Positions 1 to 9,179 of a stretch of DNA of 64,000 nucleotides are shown here, one piece after another. Source of the stretch: an uncultured Kineothrix sp. (GTDB lineage: Bacteria > Bacillota > Clostridia > Lachnospirales > Lachnospiraceae); NCBI GenBank assembly GCA_910587275.1, contig CAJUMD010000001.1:1-64000 (forward strand). Direction: 5' to 3'. How positions within the stretch are numbered: position 1 is the first letter of the stretch; every line of letters starts with the position of its first letter. The notes beneath the pieces were generated by a model. That model saw only the letters and a list, made by a program, of their open reading frames with translations. It did no database searches and was not told the DNA's origin. The translations under genes and the position numbers were made by a program.

Positions 1-38
1 TGCAGTATCAAAATTATTAATAAGTTCGTGTCACTAAC

Positions 39-203
39 TTGACACAAGGCGGGTTAAAAGCGATGGAAGAACTGGCGAAGCTGGAGGAGGAGAGAGGGAC
101 GCCGGGGTATGCGGATGAGCGTGGGAGGCGTGCTGCAAGCAATGAGGTGTGTACGTTTTTGATATTTAATATTTTGTCACGAATGATGTTATTACTTTGC
201 TGA
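39..203 (+). pseudogene. possible C-terminal gene remnant
   Basis: A short open frame runs from an upstream stop at 21-23 to the TGA at 201-203, with a possible TTG at 39 and an ATG at 63. The 46-residue product from the ATG is charged at first (MEELAKLEEERG) and ends in a hydrophobic tail. There is no convincing ribosome binding site and no recognisable domain. It may be the end of a gene broken before the window or a chance frame. Nothing else is visible in the first 200 bases. Confidence 0.2.
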
Positions 204-212
204 TTCATTGAA

Positions 213-518
213 TTGTATTGGGAAATTCAGGAAAGAGTATTGAGGGAAATTGTATTTAGGGATATACTTATAAATAGGCGGCAGATAAAGGATGCAATGC
301 GGCAGTTCATAAATGGCAGCAGGCAGTGGGAAGAATTTTATCGCAACAGTCATGGACGGCAGCAATTATGGGCGGAAGGACACGGATACCTGAGTTTGGA
401 ATATGGACCGGGTTATTGGGTTTTCATACTGTGCGGTACAATAATACCCTATACGTTTACGCTGTATGCCCTGCTCCGTGTGTGCGTAAAGAAGCCGGAT
501 TATGCGGCGGACGTATAA
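213..518 (+). CDS. small hypothetical protein with a C-terminal hydrophobic segment
   Basis: This is a 101-residue frame opening with TTG. The N-terminal part is basic and charged. A hydrophobic stretch near residues 70-90 (YWVFILCGTIIPYTFTLYAL) could span the membrane. No Shine-Dalgarno sequence is obvious before the TTG, and an overlapping frame (326-523) is open too, so the coding call is weak. The gene is not recognised. It lies 75 bp upstream of the DUF4317 gene but shares no clear signal with it. It could be a remnant like the frame before it. Confidence 0.3.
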   Translation: MYWEIQERVLREIVFRDILINRRQIKDAMRQFINGSRQWEEFYRNSHGRQQLWAEGHGYLSLEYGPGYWVFILCGTIIPYTFTLYALLRVCVKKPDYAADV

Positions 519-592
519 ACTGATACTTGCATGAGCGGATTGGGAGTCTCTTAAAAAAAGGGCAGATAACATTCCGATAAGGGGGAGGAACC

Positions 593-1222
593 ATGGAAAA
601 AATTAACCGTGAGGATATGCTGGAGCTGACCAGACGCATGACTTTAAAACGGAATTGTTTCGACCGGATGGCAGGTGCGTATTTGGACGGGGAGGGTTTT
701 GTGGACGGGACTTTTAATAAGCATTTCCAAAAACTGTCGGCAAAGGACCAGCAGTTTAACTTAACGATTGCAAAGGCGGTTCCGTTTTCGGATACGAATG
801 TACAATTGAAGGAATATCTGTTTGGGGAGGCGGATAAGAAGCCGGGGAGTACCTGGCAGATGCTGATGGCGCTTAAGGAATGCGGACTGAAAAATGATGC
901 CATGCTGGATGTGTTTTATGAAGAATTTGGAAAAGTGTGTCAAACAGGCAGCGGGTATGCCGTTTATTTCTTCCATGGAAGCTATGATGTGCCTTTAAAG
1001 GCGGAGGATAAGGAAAGCCTTTGGGAATCCGAGGAAGTATACCAGTTTCTTATATGTGCGGTCTGCCCCGTAAGCGGGGATTATGAGGCGGGAGAACCGG
1101 AATGCGGTTTCCTGTTTCCGGCATTTAAGGATAGGAGCAGCGACACGGACCGGATTGATGTCTTTGCGGCGGACGGTAAATCACTTTATGCCGGGGCGCT
1201 GCAAAAACTTTTATTTCCATAA
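593..1222 (+). CDS. DUF4317 family protein
   Basis: This 209-residue protein resembles the DUF4317 family, which is widespread in Clostridia and has no known function. Family-like features are the N-terminal pattern of a helix followed by LTRRMTLKRNCFDRMAGAYLD, and the segment ICAVCPVSGDYEAGEPECGF. It has no signal peptide or membrane segment, so it is probably cytoplasmic, and it is shorter than many members. The start is well set: GGGGGAGG at 581-588 precedes the ATG by four bases. The gene ends just before a strong hairpin shared with the convergent chemoreceptor gene. The family assignment is from remembered motif similarity, not a search. Confidence 0.7.
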   Translation: MEKINREDMLELTRRMTLKRNCFDRMAGAYLDGEGFVDGTFNKHFQKLSAKDQQFNLTIAKAVPFSDTNVQLKEYLFGEADKKPGSTWQMLMALKECGLKNDAMLDVFYEEFGKVCQTGSGYAVYFFHGSYDVPLKAEDKESLWESEEVYQFLICAVCPVSGDYEAGEPECGFLFPAFKDRSSDTDRIDVFAADGKSLYAGALQKLLFP

Positions 1223-1255
1223 ATAACGTGCCGGATGGCGTGGGAATCAAATTAA

Positions 1256-1290
1256 GAGGGAGACAAAAAATGTCCCCCTCTTTCCTTTTT
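1256..1290. terminator. bidirectional intrinsic terminator
   Basis: Arms GAGGGAGAC (1256-1264) and GTCCCCCTC (1272-1280) pair with one mismatch around an A-rich loop, followed by a T-rich tract at 1281-1290. The hairpin sits between the convergent DUF4317 gene and the chemoreceptor that ends at 1296. The A-rich loop side can serve as a weaker tail in the other direction. Confidence 0.8.
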
Positions 1291-1295
1291 GCAGA

Positions 1296-3326
1296 TTAAG
1301 TAAAATATTGGAACCTTCCCACCAGTTCTTTTAAGATATCTGCCTGCCCGGACAGTTCTTCCGAAGAAGCGGCGCATTCTTCCGAGGTGGCGGAATTGGA
1401 TTCCACGACTTCCGCAATTTGGGTGATGCCCAACGTAACCTGGGCAGCGGCTTCCGCCTGGTTATCGGAGGCTTCCGCGATGACGATGATGGCTTCTTTG
1501 ACATCTTTTGCATTGTCCACAACGGAAATCAGGGAATCCGCGGCGGATTTGGCAAGTTTGGTTCCGCCGTCTACTGCGGAAATGGCATTCTGTATCAGCT
1601 CGTTGGTATTTCTTGCGGCTTCGGAACTCTGTTCCGCAAGGATTCCAACCTGTGTGGCAACAACCGCGAAGCCTTTGCCGGCCTCTCCGGCCCTTGCGGC
1701 TTCAATGGACGCATTTAACGCAAGCAGGTTTGTCTGGTCGGCAATTTCTTCGATACTGCTGATGATTTCCGCGATTTTATTGGAAGCGTCTTTAATTTTT
1801 GTCATGGCTTCCGTATTCTGCTGCATCTGCCGGTTGCTTTCCATGATACGGCTGTTCATGCTTTCCACGGTGTTTTTCGCTTTTTCCGCATTTTCCGCAT
1901 TAATATGTATTTTCTCCGAAATATCCGTAATCGTTGCCGTCAATTCCTCGATGGCGCTTGCCTGGTCCGTAGCGCCTTCGGCGAGTAACTGCGAAGCGCC
2001 TGCCAAATCATTGGAGCCGTTTTGGACGCTTTCGGCGTTGCCGTCAATTTCCTTCATGGCTGCGCTTAAGGAGGAGATAATGTCACGGAATGAGGTGCTG
2101 ATTAACGAAAAGTCGCCCTTATAATCTTCGTTTATGGTAATCTTGAAATTACCGTCCGCCAGCTCTGCCAAATGACTGCTGATGTCGGAAACAACGGCTT
2201 TCAGGTCATGGATGGTTTCGGCGAGGCTGTTCATCAGGATTGCCGTTTCATCATTGGTTTCCGGTACCGGTGTGTCGGAATGGAAATCACCTGCGGCCAA
2301 TAACTTCAGGCGGTCCACCGACGTGATAATCGGTTTGGCAACCGCTTTTCCCAACCGGATGCCGTTTTGGATGCCGAGTAAGGTAAAGATGATGACAAAG
2401 ACAACCGTAAGCCCCAAGGCAAGATAAAATTTCCCCAAAAATTCATTCCTTACGGCGGCAACACCGATGCTCCATCCTGCCGTATCGGGTACCGGCGAGT
2501 AGGAAACGATTTTTGTCACGCCCCCGTAGGAGTACGTTCCGGTTCCGTCTTCCCCGTTTACCATCTTTTGGCAGATGGCGCTGAATTTCTTGAGTTTGGG
2601 GTTGCTGTCGCCAAGCGCCAGGCAATCTTCCACACCGACAGTTTCCGAATTGATGTCCGCGATGGTAATGCCCTTGGAATCGGTCATAAAAGCAGTACCG
2701 CCTTTTCCGACCTTTATGGAACGCATAATGTTATTTAAACTTTCGCCGTCCGGCACGTACACAATGGCTCCCACGGCTTTGGAGCCTGCGACACCGTTTT
2801 CCCATAACGGGGCGGCAACCGCAAAGGATACCTGGTCGGTGACTTGGCTGTAGGCGGGTGTGGAAACATAAGTATTACCCTTCATGGCTTCTTTGAAATA
2901 ATCGCGGTCGGAAAAGTCCGTGCCGGAAAGGATATCTTTGCCGCTGCTGTCGAGGAGATAAGCGCTGTTTAATTCGTGCTCCCTGACTTTTACGCTTAAA
3001 ATATCACCCTTTTCTTCCGGTGTCCGTTCCGGGTCCGACAAACGGGCAATGGTTCCTGTTTCGTAGGCAATTGCTATGTATTGGTTTAAGGAGGCGGCTA
3101 CATAATTTGCCGCTACCGCGGATGTGTTGTCAATGGTTTCCGAAACTGCGCTGATGGAGGAAATATAACTTAATACAGAGGTAATAATCCCCAGTATAAT
3201 GCAGCAGAGACTGACTACCTGGCCAAAACGTTTGGCCACTTTTTTCTCAATGCTGATAAACGAATTGCCGTCTTTTGCGGTTCGTGTGTTTCCTGTGTCT
3301 TCCTTTTTCCCGTTTTTAATTTTCAT
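1296..3326 (-). CDS. methyl-accepting chemotaxis protein with periplasmic Cache-type sensor
   Basis: A 676-residue transmembrane chemoreceptor. Visible order: a cytoplasmic N-tail, TM1 at about 34-56, an extracytoplasmic sensor at about 60-300 with the dCache-like motif [21 protein letters not shown]2 at about 302-322, a HAMP domain at about 325-380, and a long signalling coiled coil. The hairpin tip is recognisable ([20 protein letters not shown]), but the usual FAVVADEVRKLAEQ that follows reads [14 protein letters not shown]. It should signal to CheA/CheW; its ligand is unknown. The ATG is preceded by a G-rich but weak ribosome binding site. A long leader with a structured element lies upstream, behind the stop of another receptor gene on the same strand. 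Confidence 0.93.
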   Translation of the reverse strand: MKIKNGKKEDTGNTRTAKDGNSFISIEKKVAKRFGQVVSLCCIILGIITSVLSYISSISAVSETIDNTSAVAANYVAASLNQYIAIAYETGTIARLSDPERTPEEKGDILSVKVREHELNSAYLLDSSGKDILSGTDFSDRDYFKEAMKGNTYVSTPAYSQVTDQVSFAVAAPLWENGVAGSKAVGAIVYVPDGESLNNIMRSIKVGKGGTAFMTDSKGITIADINSETVGVEDCLALGDSNPKLKKFSAICQKMVNGEDGTGTYSYGGVTKIVSYSPVPDTAGWSIGVAAVRNEFLGKFYLALGLTVVFVIIFTLLGIQNGIRLGKAVAKPIITSVDRLKLLAAGDFHSDTPVPETNDETAILMNSLAETIHDLKAVVSDISSHLAELADGNFKITINEDYKGDFSLISTSFRDIISSLSAAMKEIDGNAESVQNGSNDLAGASQLLAEGATDQASAIEELTATITDISEKIHINAENAEKAKNTVESMNSRIMESNRQMQQNTEAMTKIKDASNKIAEIISSIEEIADQTNLLALNASIEAARAGEAGKGFAVVATQVGILAEQSSEAARNTNELIQNAISAVDGGTKLAKSAADSLISVVDNAKDVKEAIIVIAEASDNQAEAAAQVTLGITQIAEVVESNSATSEECAASSEELSGQADILKELVGRFQYFT

Positions 3327-3396
3327 ACTCTATCCCCATTTCTGCGTTGCCTTTATCCCGTTTATTCTTTCCTCCCACTCATTCCAATTCCGTCCA

Positions 3397-3558
3397 TGTG
3401 TTGGCGTGACGTAGGCTGCTGCTGGTTCCCTCGGTATGGTCAGGCAGATATGCGTTAGACATTCTGATGATTGCCGTGGGGCCGGTACCCTCTGTCTGCA
3501 GCGTGGGTATCCGGCTACGTGTAACAGGGAATTTGCGTCAAGGCAACGCGCCAACACA
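3397..3558 (-). ncRNA. candidate structured leader RNA upstream of the chemoreceptor
   Basis: Ten bases at 3397-3406 (TGTGTTGGCG) are perfectly complementary to 3549-3558, closing a domain of about 160 nt. Read on the minus strand, nested helices follow: TGACG with CGTCA, TTCCCT with AGGGAA, and a long hairpin GCCGG-A-TACCC with GGGTA-C-CGGC. A bulged TTGCC on the 5' side can also pair with GGCAA beyond that hairpin, as a pseudoknot. The element lies in the 456-bp gap before the 1296-3326 receptor, downstream of a TATAAT on the minus strand. It does not match a riboswitch class I can name; c-di-GMP-I was considered and rejected. The rest of the gap shows no gene. Confidence 0.4.
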
Positions 3559-3680
3559 TATTCTATGTTTCTACACGGTTTTCCGGTGCTTTCAAAATTT
3601 TGTCTGTTTTTTTACCTCCTTTTTGGATATCCATATAAATGGTGAATATAAATTTGGTTCCCGAAAAGCTGTTAATAGGT

Positions 3681-3686
3681 ATTATA
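3681..3686 (-). promoter_or_regulatory. candidate -10 element for the chemoreceptor leader
   Basis: The minus strand reads TATAAT here, in an AT-rich stretch about 100 bp past the stop of the upstream receptor gene. No convincing -35 was found at 16-18 bp. Transcription from here would give a leader of about 350 nt that includes the structured element at 3397-3558. Confidence 0.4.
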
Positions 3687-3782
3687 TCAAATTCGTGAGC
3701 AAAATTCCACTTTTTTTGTGCAAATTGCTCGCCGGTTATAAAATACCGTATAAAGGCGCAGCGGCTGGAAGGATTGCACGCT

Positions 3783-5888
3783 TTAATCTGTGTGGGTTGC
3801 GCTTACATAATCCTGGATGGCAAAATGATCTTCCGGCATCCGGCATCCGATGATGTATTTCCCTTCGTTATCCGTATTGCGGATAATGCGTCCTTCCAAA
3901 GAGCGTACATCGGGAAGCGGGAAACCCGAAATGGAAACCGTTACGTCTTTTCCCATGGAGTGTGCAAACTCGTTTGCCGTCGTGGTGAAGGCAAAACCGT
4001 TGGCGCTGAAATTCACCATTTTCCCCGTAAAAGGTTTATCCGCATCCTTAAAGCGGATTTCACAGGAATGGGACAGCGGCATACGGGGATATTTTCTGCG
4101 GTTGATGACTTTGGGCGTAGAGAATACCGTCAGCCGGTAGCAGTCCGCCTTTTCCCTTACGGGAGAAATTTTTACGTTTTCCCAATGGTAAAGGACGTTA
4201 TCCACCACAATCCGCAGATGGAAACCCAGGTTCTTTGATTTTGACTGAATGGGTTCTTTGCCGTCCTGCCGTATGGTTACGAGAATATCGTCACCCTGCT
4301 GTTCCGCAATCTGTCCCCGGTATTCGCTGTGTGTGCCGCCTTCAGAGGCGAGAAGGGATATCTTCATGCCCGGACGGACATCCTGGATTCCCATGAAACC
4401 GCCTTCCCCGAGGTCTTCCATCAACGTTCCCACGGTGGATTCTATGTTGTTGACATTTTCGGCGGTTTCTTCGTATTTGCTCAGCATGGTTTTGGTGGTT
4501 TCGTTGGCGTCTTCCACACAGTCCACCATAATTTGCATGACATCGCAAATTTGCTGCATGTTATTGACCATGTTCTGGTTGGAGGTTTCCACATCCTTTA
4601 TGGCAGAGTCGATGACTTTGATATTGTTTCCTAACTGGACGGAATCCTGCGTAATACTGTCCACACTTTTTGTTACCTGTGTCACCTGTTCCAGATTGAC
4701 CTGAATCAATTCCAGGGTACGGATGATGGATTCGGTCATTTTACCGGAAGTTTCTTCCAAATGGGCAAGCGCCGACATAATGCGGCTGGAGGAACTTTGC
4801 GTACCCATGCTCAGGTTGCGGATTTCGTCCGCCACTACGGCGAAACCTTTGCCCGCTTCCCCTGCCCTTGCGGCTTCAATGGAAGCGTTCAGCGCCAGCA
4901 GGTTCGTTTGGGAGCTGATGCCTTCGATGGTGCTGGTTTCCTCTTTTACCATGTTAAATTCCTGCTTGAATTCCGTTAATACGTTTTCCACTTCCGTGGA
5001 TAGCTTTGCCATGTCGTTTGTGGTTTCCACGACGCTGTTCAGCTTCGTGGAGCTGGCATCGGCATGACGGATGGATTCGTTGGTCAGGCTGACCATCTGT
5101 CCGATGAGGGCGGCAACGTTCTGCACCTGTGTATTGATATCCGTGGTCATACCCATGGAGGACATGGTTTTTTCCTGGAGCATATGGTTGTTTTCCGACA
5201 GCTTATCCATGCTGCGTACCACGGAATGAGCCCCCTGTCTGTTTTCGTCGGCAAGTTCACGGACTACGGTAACGCCGTCCACGATGGAAGTACTTGCCGT
5301 TTTCACCTGGTCGATGGTGGTAATGACCCTTTGCAGGTTGCCTTTAATGGAATCCGTCAGGGCGCCGTCGGAGAGGTTTAAGTGGTTAATAGACAGGGCA
5401 TAACAGCCGAAGCATAGGAGGACGCAGGACAACTGAAGCCCAAAGACACCTAAATCTGCCGCGGTGTTCATGCCGTTCGCGTACTTGTAGAAGCTGCCCG
5501 CCAAAATGACAATGGCGGCAGCAATGCCGCAGCGAATCATGAAATTCCGGTTTTTGTAAAGAATCAGCATACATGCAAGGGGAAGTATGTACATGAAGCA
5601 GAGAGGCGAAACCGTGGTAAATACAATATAAGCATAAAAGAAGCCGTATCCTACCGCAATGACATCCTTATAATAAGAAGTTGCCAATCCCTGTATCTTA
5701 ATAAGAAGCAGGCCGCACAGGTAGGGAATCCAGCAGAAAAGGAGGAAAACCGCAAAATATCCCCCACTCCGTAATCCCTTCACTGTTTCGTAACCATAAA
5801 TTGCCGTAAGTGATACGCTAAGAACCAGCCAGACCGCACCGGCTTTCCAGTTAGCGCTTTTTTTGAACAGTTCTTCGTTGTATTCCAT
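3783..5888 (-). CDS. membrane chemoreceptor fused to a C-terminal PilZ domain
   Basis: A 701-residue protein with an unusual architecture. Residues about 15-170 form five or six hydrophobic helices with no large external sensor domain. A methyl-accepting signalling coiled coil at about 200-480 carries the tip [20 protein letters not shown] and an intact [12 protein letters not shown]. The C-terminal 220 residues look like a YcgR-type pair: a beta-rich N-domain at about 490-590, then PilZ starting near 596 with the c-di-GMP signature RxxxR (R598, R602) and NxSxxG (N626, S628, G631). Both halves of the binding signature are present, so c-di-GMP binding is likely. The inferred role is coupling second-messenger level to chemotaxis output. 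The start ATG lies behind a GGGCGGGG sequence. Confidence 0.9.
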   Translation of the reverse strand: MEYNEELFKKSANWKAGAVWLVLSVSLTAIYGYETVKGLRSGGYFAVFLLFCWIPYLCGLLLIKIQGLATSYYKDVIAVGYGFFYAYIVFTTVSPLCFMYILPLACMLILYKNRNFMIRCGIAAAIVILAGSFYKYANGMNTAADLGVFGLQLSCVLLCFGCYALSINHLNLSDGALTDSIKGNLQRVITTIDQVKTASTSIVDGVTVVRELADENRQGAHSVVRSMDKLSENNHMLQEKTMSSMGMTTDINTQVQNVAALIGQMVSLTNESIRHADASSTKLNSVVETTNDMAKLSTEVENVLTEFKQEFNMVKEETSTIEGISSQTNLLALNASIEAARAGEAGKGFAVVADEIRNLSMGTQSSSSRIMSALAHLEETSGKMTESIIRTLELIQVNLEQVTQVTKSVDSITQDSVQLGNNIKVIDSAIKDVETSNQNMVNNMQQICDVMQIMVDCVEDANETTKTMLSKYEETAENVNNIESTVGTLMEDLGEGGFMGIQDVRPGMKISLLASEGGTHSEYRGQIAEQQGDDILVTIRQDGKEPIQSKSKNLGFHLRIVVDNVLYHWENVKISPVREKADCYRLTVFSTPKVINRRKYPRMPLSHSCEIRFKDADKPFTGKMVNFSANGFAFTTTANEFAHSMGKDVTVSISGFPLPDVRSLEGRIIRNTDNEGKYIIGCRMPEDHFAIQDYVSATHTD

Positions 5889-6099
5889 TTTTATACCCCG
5901 CCCTTTCCCGGTATCTTTTAGATTGTATGCATTGAAAACATATAACTATACTTTACCATAATTATTGTTAAAATGCCATAATTTTGATGCTTTTTTGAGG
6001 GAATTCATGTATAATATCCATAAGGCAGGATGCCGGGCTAAGGAAATAAGAAGAACAAGTGCGGCATGGGCTGTCAAAAACCGGATGGGGGGATAAGGT

Positions 6100-6363
6100 A
6101 TGGGTAACGATGGGGAACTTCGGATGACATATTCGGGACTGCTGTTGAAAGACGGTGAAAAGATGGTGAGGGTCTGTTTTGAACGGGGGGAGCATGATTA
6201 TGCGGAAGGCATCGTCCCAAGAGGCTCCATTGTGAAATCCTCCGGTTTTACGGAGGAGGAAATCCGCCAGCTTACCGTATATATCCAGGACAATGCCACG
6301 GATATTATTAACCGTGCGAAAGAAGTCCATTTCCTGAATGAGTGGCTGGGAAGGAAACGGTAG
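6100..6363 (+). CDS. small conserved hypothetical protein
   Basis: An 87-residue soluble protein, not recognised. It is acidic to neutral and has no membrane segment. Its C-terminal half is predicted helical (EEEIRQLTVYIQDNATDIIN). The ATG follows GGGGGATAAGG, a good ribosome binding site, and a TATAAT lies at about 6010-6015. A strong terminator follows directly, so it is probably a single-gene transcript. The neat signals at both ends make it a likely real gene. Confidence 0.65.
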   Translation: MGNDGELRMTYSGLLLKDGEKMVRVCFERGEHDYAEGIVPRGSIVKSSGFTEEEIRQLTVYIQDNATDIINRAKEVHFLNEWLGRKR

Positions 6364-6381
6364 CAGTGCAGGGATTCGTGG

Positions 6382-6411
6382 GGTGCATGAGGAATACATG
6401 CACCTTTTTTT
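6382..6411 (+). terminator. intrinsic terminator
   Basis: A perfect 8-bp stem GGTGCATG/CATGCACC (6382-6389 and 6397-6404) is followed by seven T. It ends the 6100-6363 transcript and separates it from spmB. Confidence 0.88.
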
Positions 6412-6464
6412 AAATAAACTGTTTTAAGGATGTAGAAACAGGGGAGATTATTATCCTAAACGCA

Positions 6465-6980
6465 TTGTCCAATATTTCCAGTATCATGATTCCAGTCATT
6501 ATTTTTTACATTGTGGCATATGGGATGGTTCATAAGCGGAATGTTTATGAAGACTTTATAAAAGGGGCGAAAGACGGGTTTCAAACGGTCATCCAGATTA
6601 TGCCCACTCTGGTGGGGCTGATGGTGGCGGTGGGAGTGCTGCGCGCATCGGGTTTTTTGGGGTTTATCGGCGGGCTGTTCGGTGAAATGACGCAAAAACT
6701 GGGGTTCCCGTCGGAACTGCTTCCGTTGGTGCTGGTGAAAATGTTTTCTTCTTCCGCGGCGACAGGGCTGGTGCTTGATATTTTCAAGACGTACGGACCG
6801 GATTCCCGTATCGGGTTGATTACTTCCATTATGATGAGCTGTACGGAAACGGTGTTTTATACCATGAGCGTGTACTTTTTGGCGGCAAAGGTAACGAAGA
6901 CGAAATATACCTTAAAAGGGGCGTTGTTATCCTCCTTGGCGGGGATATGGGCGAGCGTGCTGCTTGCCGGACGGATGTGA
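6465..6980 (+). CDS. spmB: spore maturation protein B
   Basis: A membrane protein of about 171 residues, matching the usual length of SpmB, which acts in spore core dehydration. Family-like segments are VIIFYIVAYGMVHKRNVYED near the N-terminus and FSSSAATGLVLDIFKTYGPDS in the middle, in a nucleoside-recognition (Gate) fold with several hydrophobic helices. The start is uncertain. The coordinates use TTG at 6465, but the only good ribosome binding site, GGGGAG at 6441-6446, points to a non-AUG codon at 6450-6453 (ATT or ATC). The partner gene spmA, normally just upstream, is not in this window. Confidence 0.85.
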   Translation: MSNISSIMIPVIIFYIVAYGMVHKRNVYEDFIKGAKDGFQTVIQIMPTLVGLMVAVGVLRASGFLGFIGGLFGEMTQKLGFPSELLPLVLVKMFSSSAATGLVLDIFKTYGPDSRIGLITSIMMSCTETVFYTMSVYFLAAKVTKTKYTLKGALLSSLAGIWASVLLAGRM

Positions 6981-7145
6981 ACCTGGGCGGGGGATACCGG
7001 GAGCGGTTATTATTCCAAAATGTGGGAGCGGCAAACCGTAAATAATAAAATAAATAAAAAGTTATTGCTGGGTTCCGGAAATACGGTTATTATTATTGAT
7101 AGTATCCTTTATGCTATGGATGTTATGGTAGATAACGGCATGTGC

Positions 7146-7165
7146 GGCAGACCCCGGAGTCTGCC
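7146..7165 (+). promoter_or_regulatory. inverted repeat upstream of lacL
   Basis: Arms GGCAGAC and GTCTGCC pair perfectly around a six-base loop. No T-tract follows, so it is not a clear terminator. It lies 60 bp before the beta-galactosidase start and could be an operator or leader hairpin. The rest of 6981-7199 is AT-rich with no gene. Confidence 0.35.
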
Positions 7166-7226
7166 GATAAGCCGGAAAAAAGGATAGGGAACGGGAAAAA
7201 TGAAAGAAAGGAATAGGGAATGGCTT

Positions 7227-9179
7227 ATGAAAGAAGACTTAAGATGGCTGGATGACCCGGAAGTGTTCCGTGCAGGCAAGCTGCCGGCCCACAGCGACCA
7301 TGTGTTTTACCGGAGCGTGGAGGAAATGGAAGCGGGGGAACATTCGCTGGAACAGTCCTTAAACGGGACATGGAAATTCCGTTACAGCAAAAATGCCATG
7401 GAGCGTCCGGCGGATTTTTACGGGAACGGTTACGATGCTTCCGGGTTTGGTGAAATTGAGGTGCCGTGCCATATCGAAATTGCCGGCTATGACAAGCTCC
7501 ACTACATCAATACGATGTATCCGTGGGAAGGTCATGCATACCGCAGACCGGCGTACAGTATGGACGGGAGCCATGAATGGAAAGGAATGTTCTCGGAAGC
7601 GGACTATAACCCGGTCGGTTCTTACCTGAAGGAATTTGATTTGGAGGAAGGGCTTGTGGGCCGGCGGGTGTTTTTGCGTTTTGAAGGCGTGGAGCAGGCG
7701 GTGTTCCTTTGGTTGAACGGCAGTTTTGTGGGGTATTCGGAAGACAGCTTCGTGCCTGCGGAGTTTGACCTGACCCCTTATATAAAAGAGAAAGGAAACC
7801 GGCTGGCGGTGGAAGTGCATAAGAGGAGTACGGCGGCATTTTTGGAAGATCAGGACTTTTTCCGCTTCTTTGGGATATTCCGTAACGTGACGCTGTATGG
7901 CAAGCCGGAAGTCCATGCGGAGGACCTGTGGGCGAAACCGGTGCTCCATGAGGACGGGACGGGAAGCATTGGCCTGGATTTAAAACTTTCGCTGAAAAAA
8001 GACTGCGGCGGCAGGGCGGAAGTCCTGCTGTCGGATGCGGAGGGGAATGTGTGCATGGAATATGCGTTTGTCCTGCCGCAGGATACGGTTTCCGTGGAAG
8101 AAGCGGCGGAATGGAAGGAAGCGGTGTCAGAGGGCTGGCAGATTGTAAACTGCACGCTGCCGGAGCGGGAAATCGGACAGGTGAAGCCCTGGGCGTACGG
8201 GACGCCGTACCTGTACCGGCTGTTGGTGAAGCTGTATGACGAAACGGGAAAACCGGTGGAAGCCGTGCCTTACCCCATCGGGTTCCGCAGAATCGAAATC
8301 GTGGACAAGGTGATGTACCTGAACGGAAAACGGCTGGTTTTAAACGGTGTCAACCGCCATGAATGGAGTGCGGAGGGCGGAAGATGCATCGGTATGGCGG
8401 AAATGGAACGCGATATGGAATGTTTCCATGCCAACCATATTAATGCGGTGCGTACCTGCCATTACCCGGACCAGATTCCCTGGTATTACATGTGTGATGA
8501 AAACGGGATATACATGATGTCGGAAACGAATCTGGAGTCCCATGGCTCCTGGCAGAAGATGGGGGCGATAGAAAGCTCATGGAATGTGCCGGGCAGTCTG
8601 CCCCAGTGGAAGGAAGTGGTGATGGACAGGGCAAAGAGCAATTTTGAATATTTTAAAAACCATGTTTCCATCCTCTTTTGGTCTTTGGGGAACGAATCTT
8701 ATGCCGGGGACAACATTGAGTGCATGAACCGGTACTTTAAGGAAAAGAAAGACGGCAGACTGGTGCATTACGAAGGCGTGTACAACAACCGGGCATATAC
8801 AAAGACAATATCCGACGTGGAGAGCCGTATGTACGAGACACCCTGGGAAATCCGTAAATATTTGGAAAACGAACCGGACAAGCCTTTTATTTTATGTGAA
8901 TACATGCATAATATGGGAAACTCGCTGGGAGGAATGGATTCTTACATGAAACTGCTGGATGAATTTGAGATGTACCAGGGCGGGTTCATATGGGATTTTA
9001 TCGACCAGGCGCTTTGGGTGGAGGATGCAGTTACGGGCAGGAAAGTACTGCGTTACGGCGGGGATTTTGACGACAGACCCGCAGATTATGAGTTTTCGGG
9101 CAACGGCATTGTGTTCGCGGACAGGACGGAGAAGCCTGCCATGCAGGAAGTGAGGTATTATTATGGAAAATACAGGTAA
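7227..9179 (+). CDS. lacL: beta-galactosidase large subunit (GH2, LacL type)
   Basis: Large subunit of a two-chain GH2 beta-galactosidase, which hydrolyses lactose and other beta-galactosides in the cytoplasm. Domains in order are the GH2 sugar-binding domain (opening LRWLDDPEVFRAGKLPAHSD), the immunoglobulin-like domain and the TIM barrel. Acid/base Glu490 lies in WSLGNES and nucleophile Glu558 in ILCEYMHNMGNS, counted from ATG 7227. That start aligns best with known LacL N-termini; ATG 7200 in frame is an alternative. The protein stops before the domain 5 region found in single-chain LacZ. The next gene supplies that part and overlaps by 17 bp, as in heterodimeric LacLM enzymes. Confidence 0.93.
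   Translation: MKEDLRWLDDPEVFRAGKLPAHSDHVFYRSVEEMEAGEHSLEQSLNGTWKFRYSKNAMERPADFYGNGYDASGFGEIEVPCHIEIAGYDKLHYINTMYPWEGHAYRRPAYSMDGSHEWKGMFSEADYNPVGSYLKEFDLEEGLVGRRVFLRFEGVEQAVFLWLNGSFVGYSEDSFVPAEFDLTPYIKEKGNRLAVEVHKRSTAAFLEDQDFFRFFGIFRNVTLYGKPEVHAEDLWAKPVLHEDGTGSIGLDLKLSLKKDCGGRAEVLLSDAEGNVCMEYAFVLPQDTVSVEEAAEWKEAVSEGWQIVNCTLPEREIGQVKPWAYGTPYLYRLLVKLYDETGKPVEAVPYPIGFRRIEIVDKVMYLNGKRLVLNGVNRHEWSAEGGRCIGMAEMERDMECFHANHINAVRTCHYPDQIPWYYMCDENGIYMMSETNLESHGSWQKMGAIESSWNVPGSLPQWKEVVMDRAKSNFEYFKNHVSILFWSLGNESYAGDNIECMNRYFKEKKDGRLVHYEGVYNNRAYTKTISDVESRMYETPWEIRKYLENEPDKPFILCEYMHNMGNSLGGMDSYMKLLDEFEMYQGGFIWDFIDQALWVEDAVTGRKVLRYGGDFDDRPADYEFSGNGIVFADRTEKPAMQEVRYYYGKYR

Noticed and set aside
3380..3560. 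Cobalamin riboswitch on the plus strand
   Set aside because: A GGGAA core is present, but the GGTG and CCGCNACTG elements are absent and no plus-strand gene follows.
3397..3660. c-di-GMP-I (GEMM) riboswitch before the chemoreceptor
   Set aside because: The minus strand has fragments such as ACGCAAA and GTAGCCGG, but the paired helices and conserved loop order of the class are not present.
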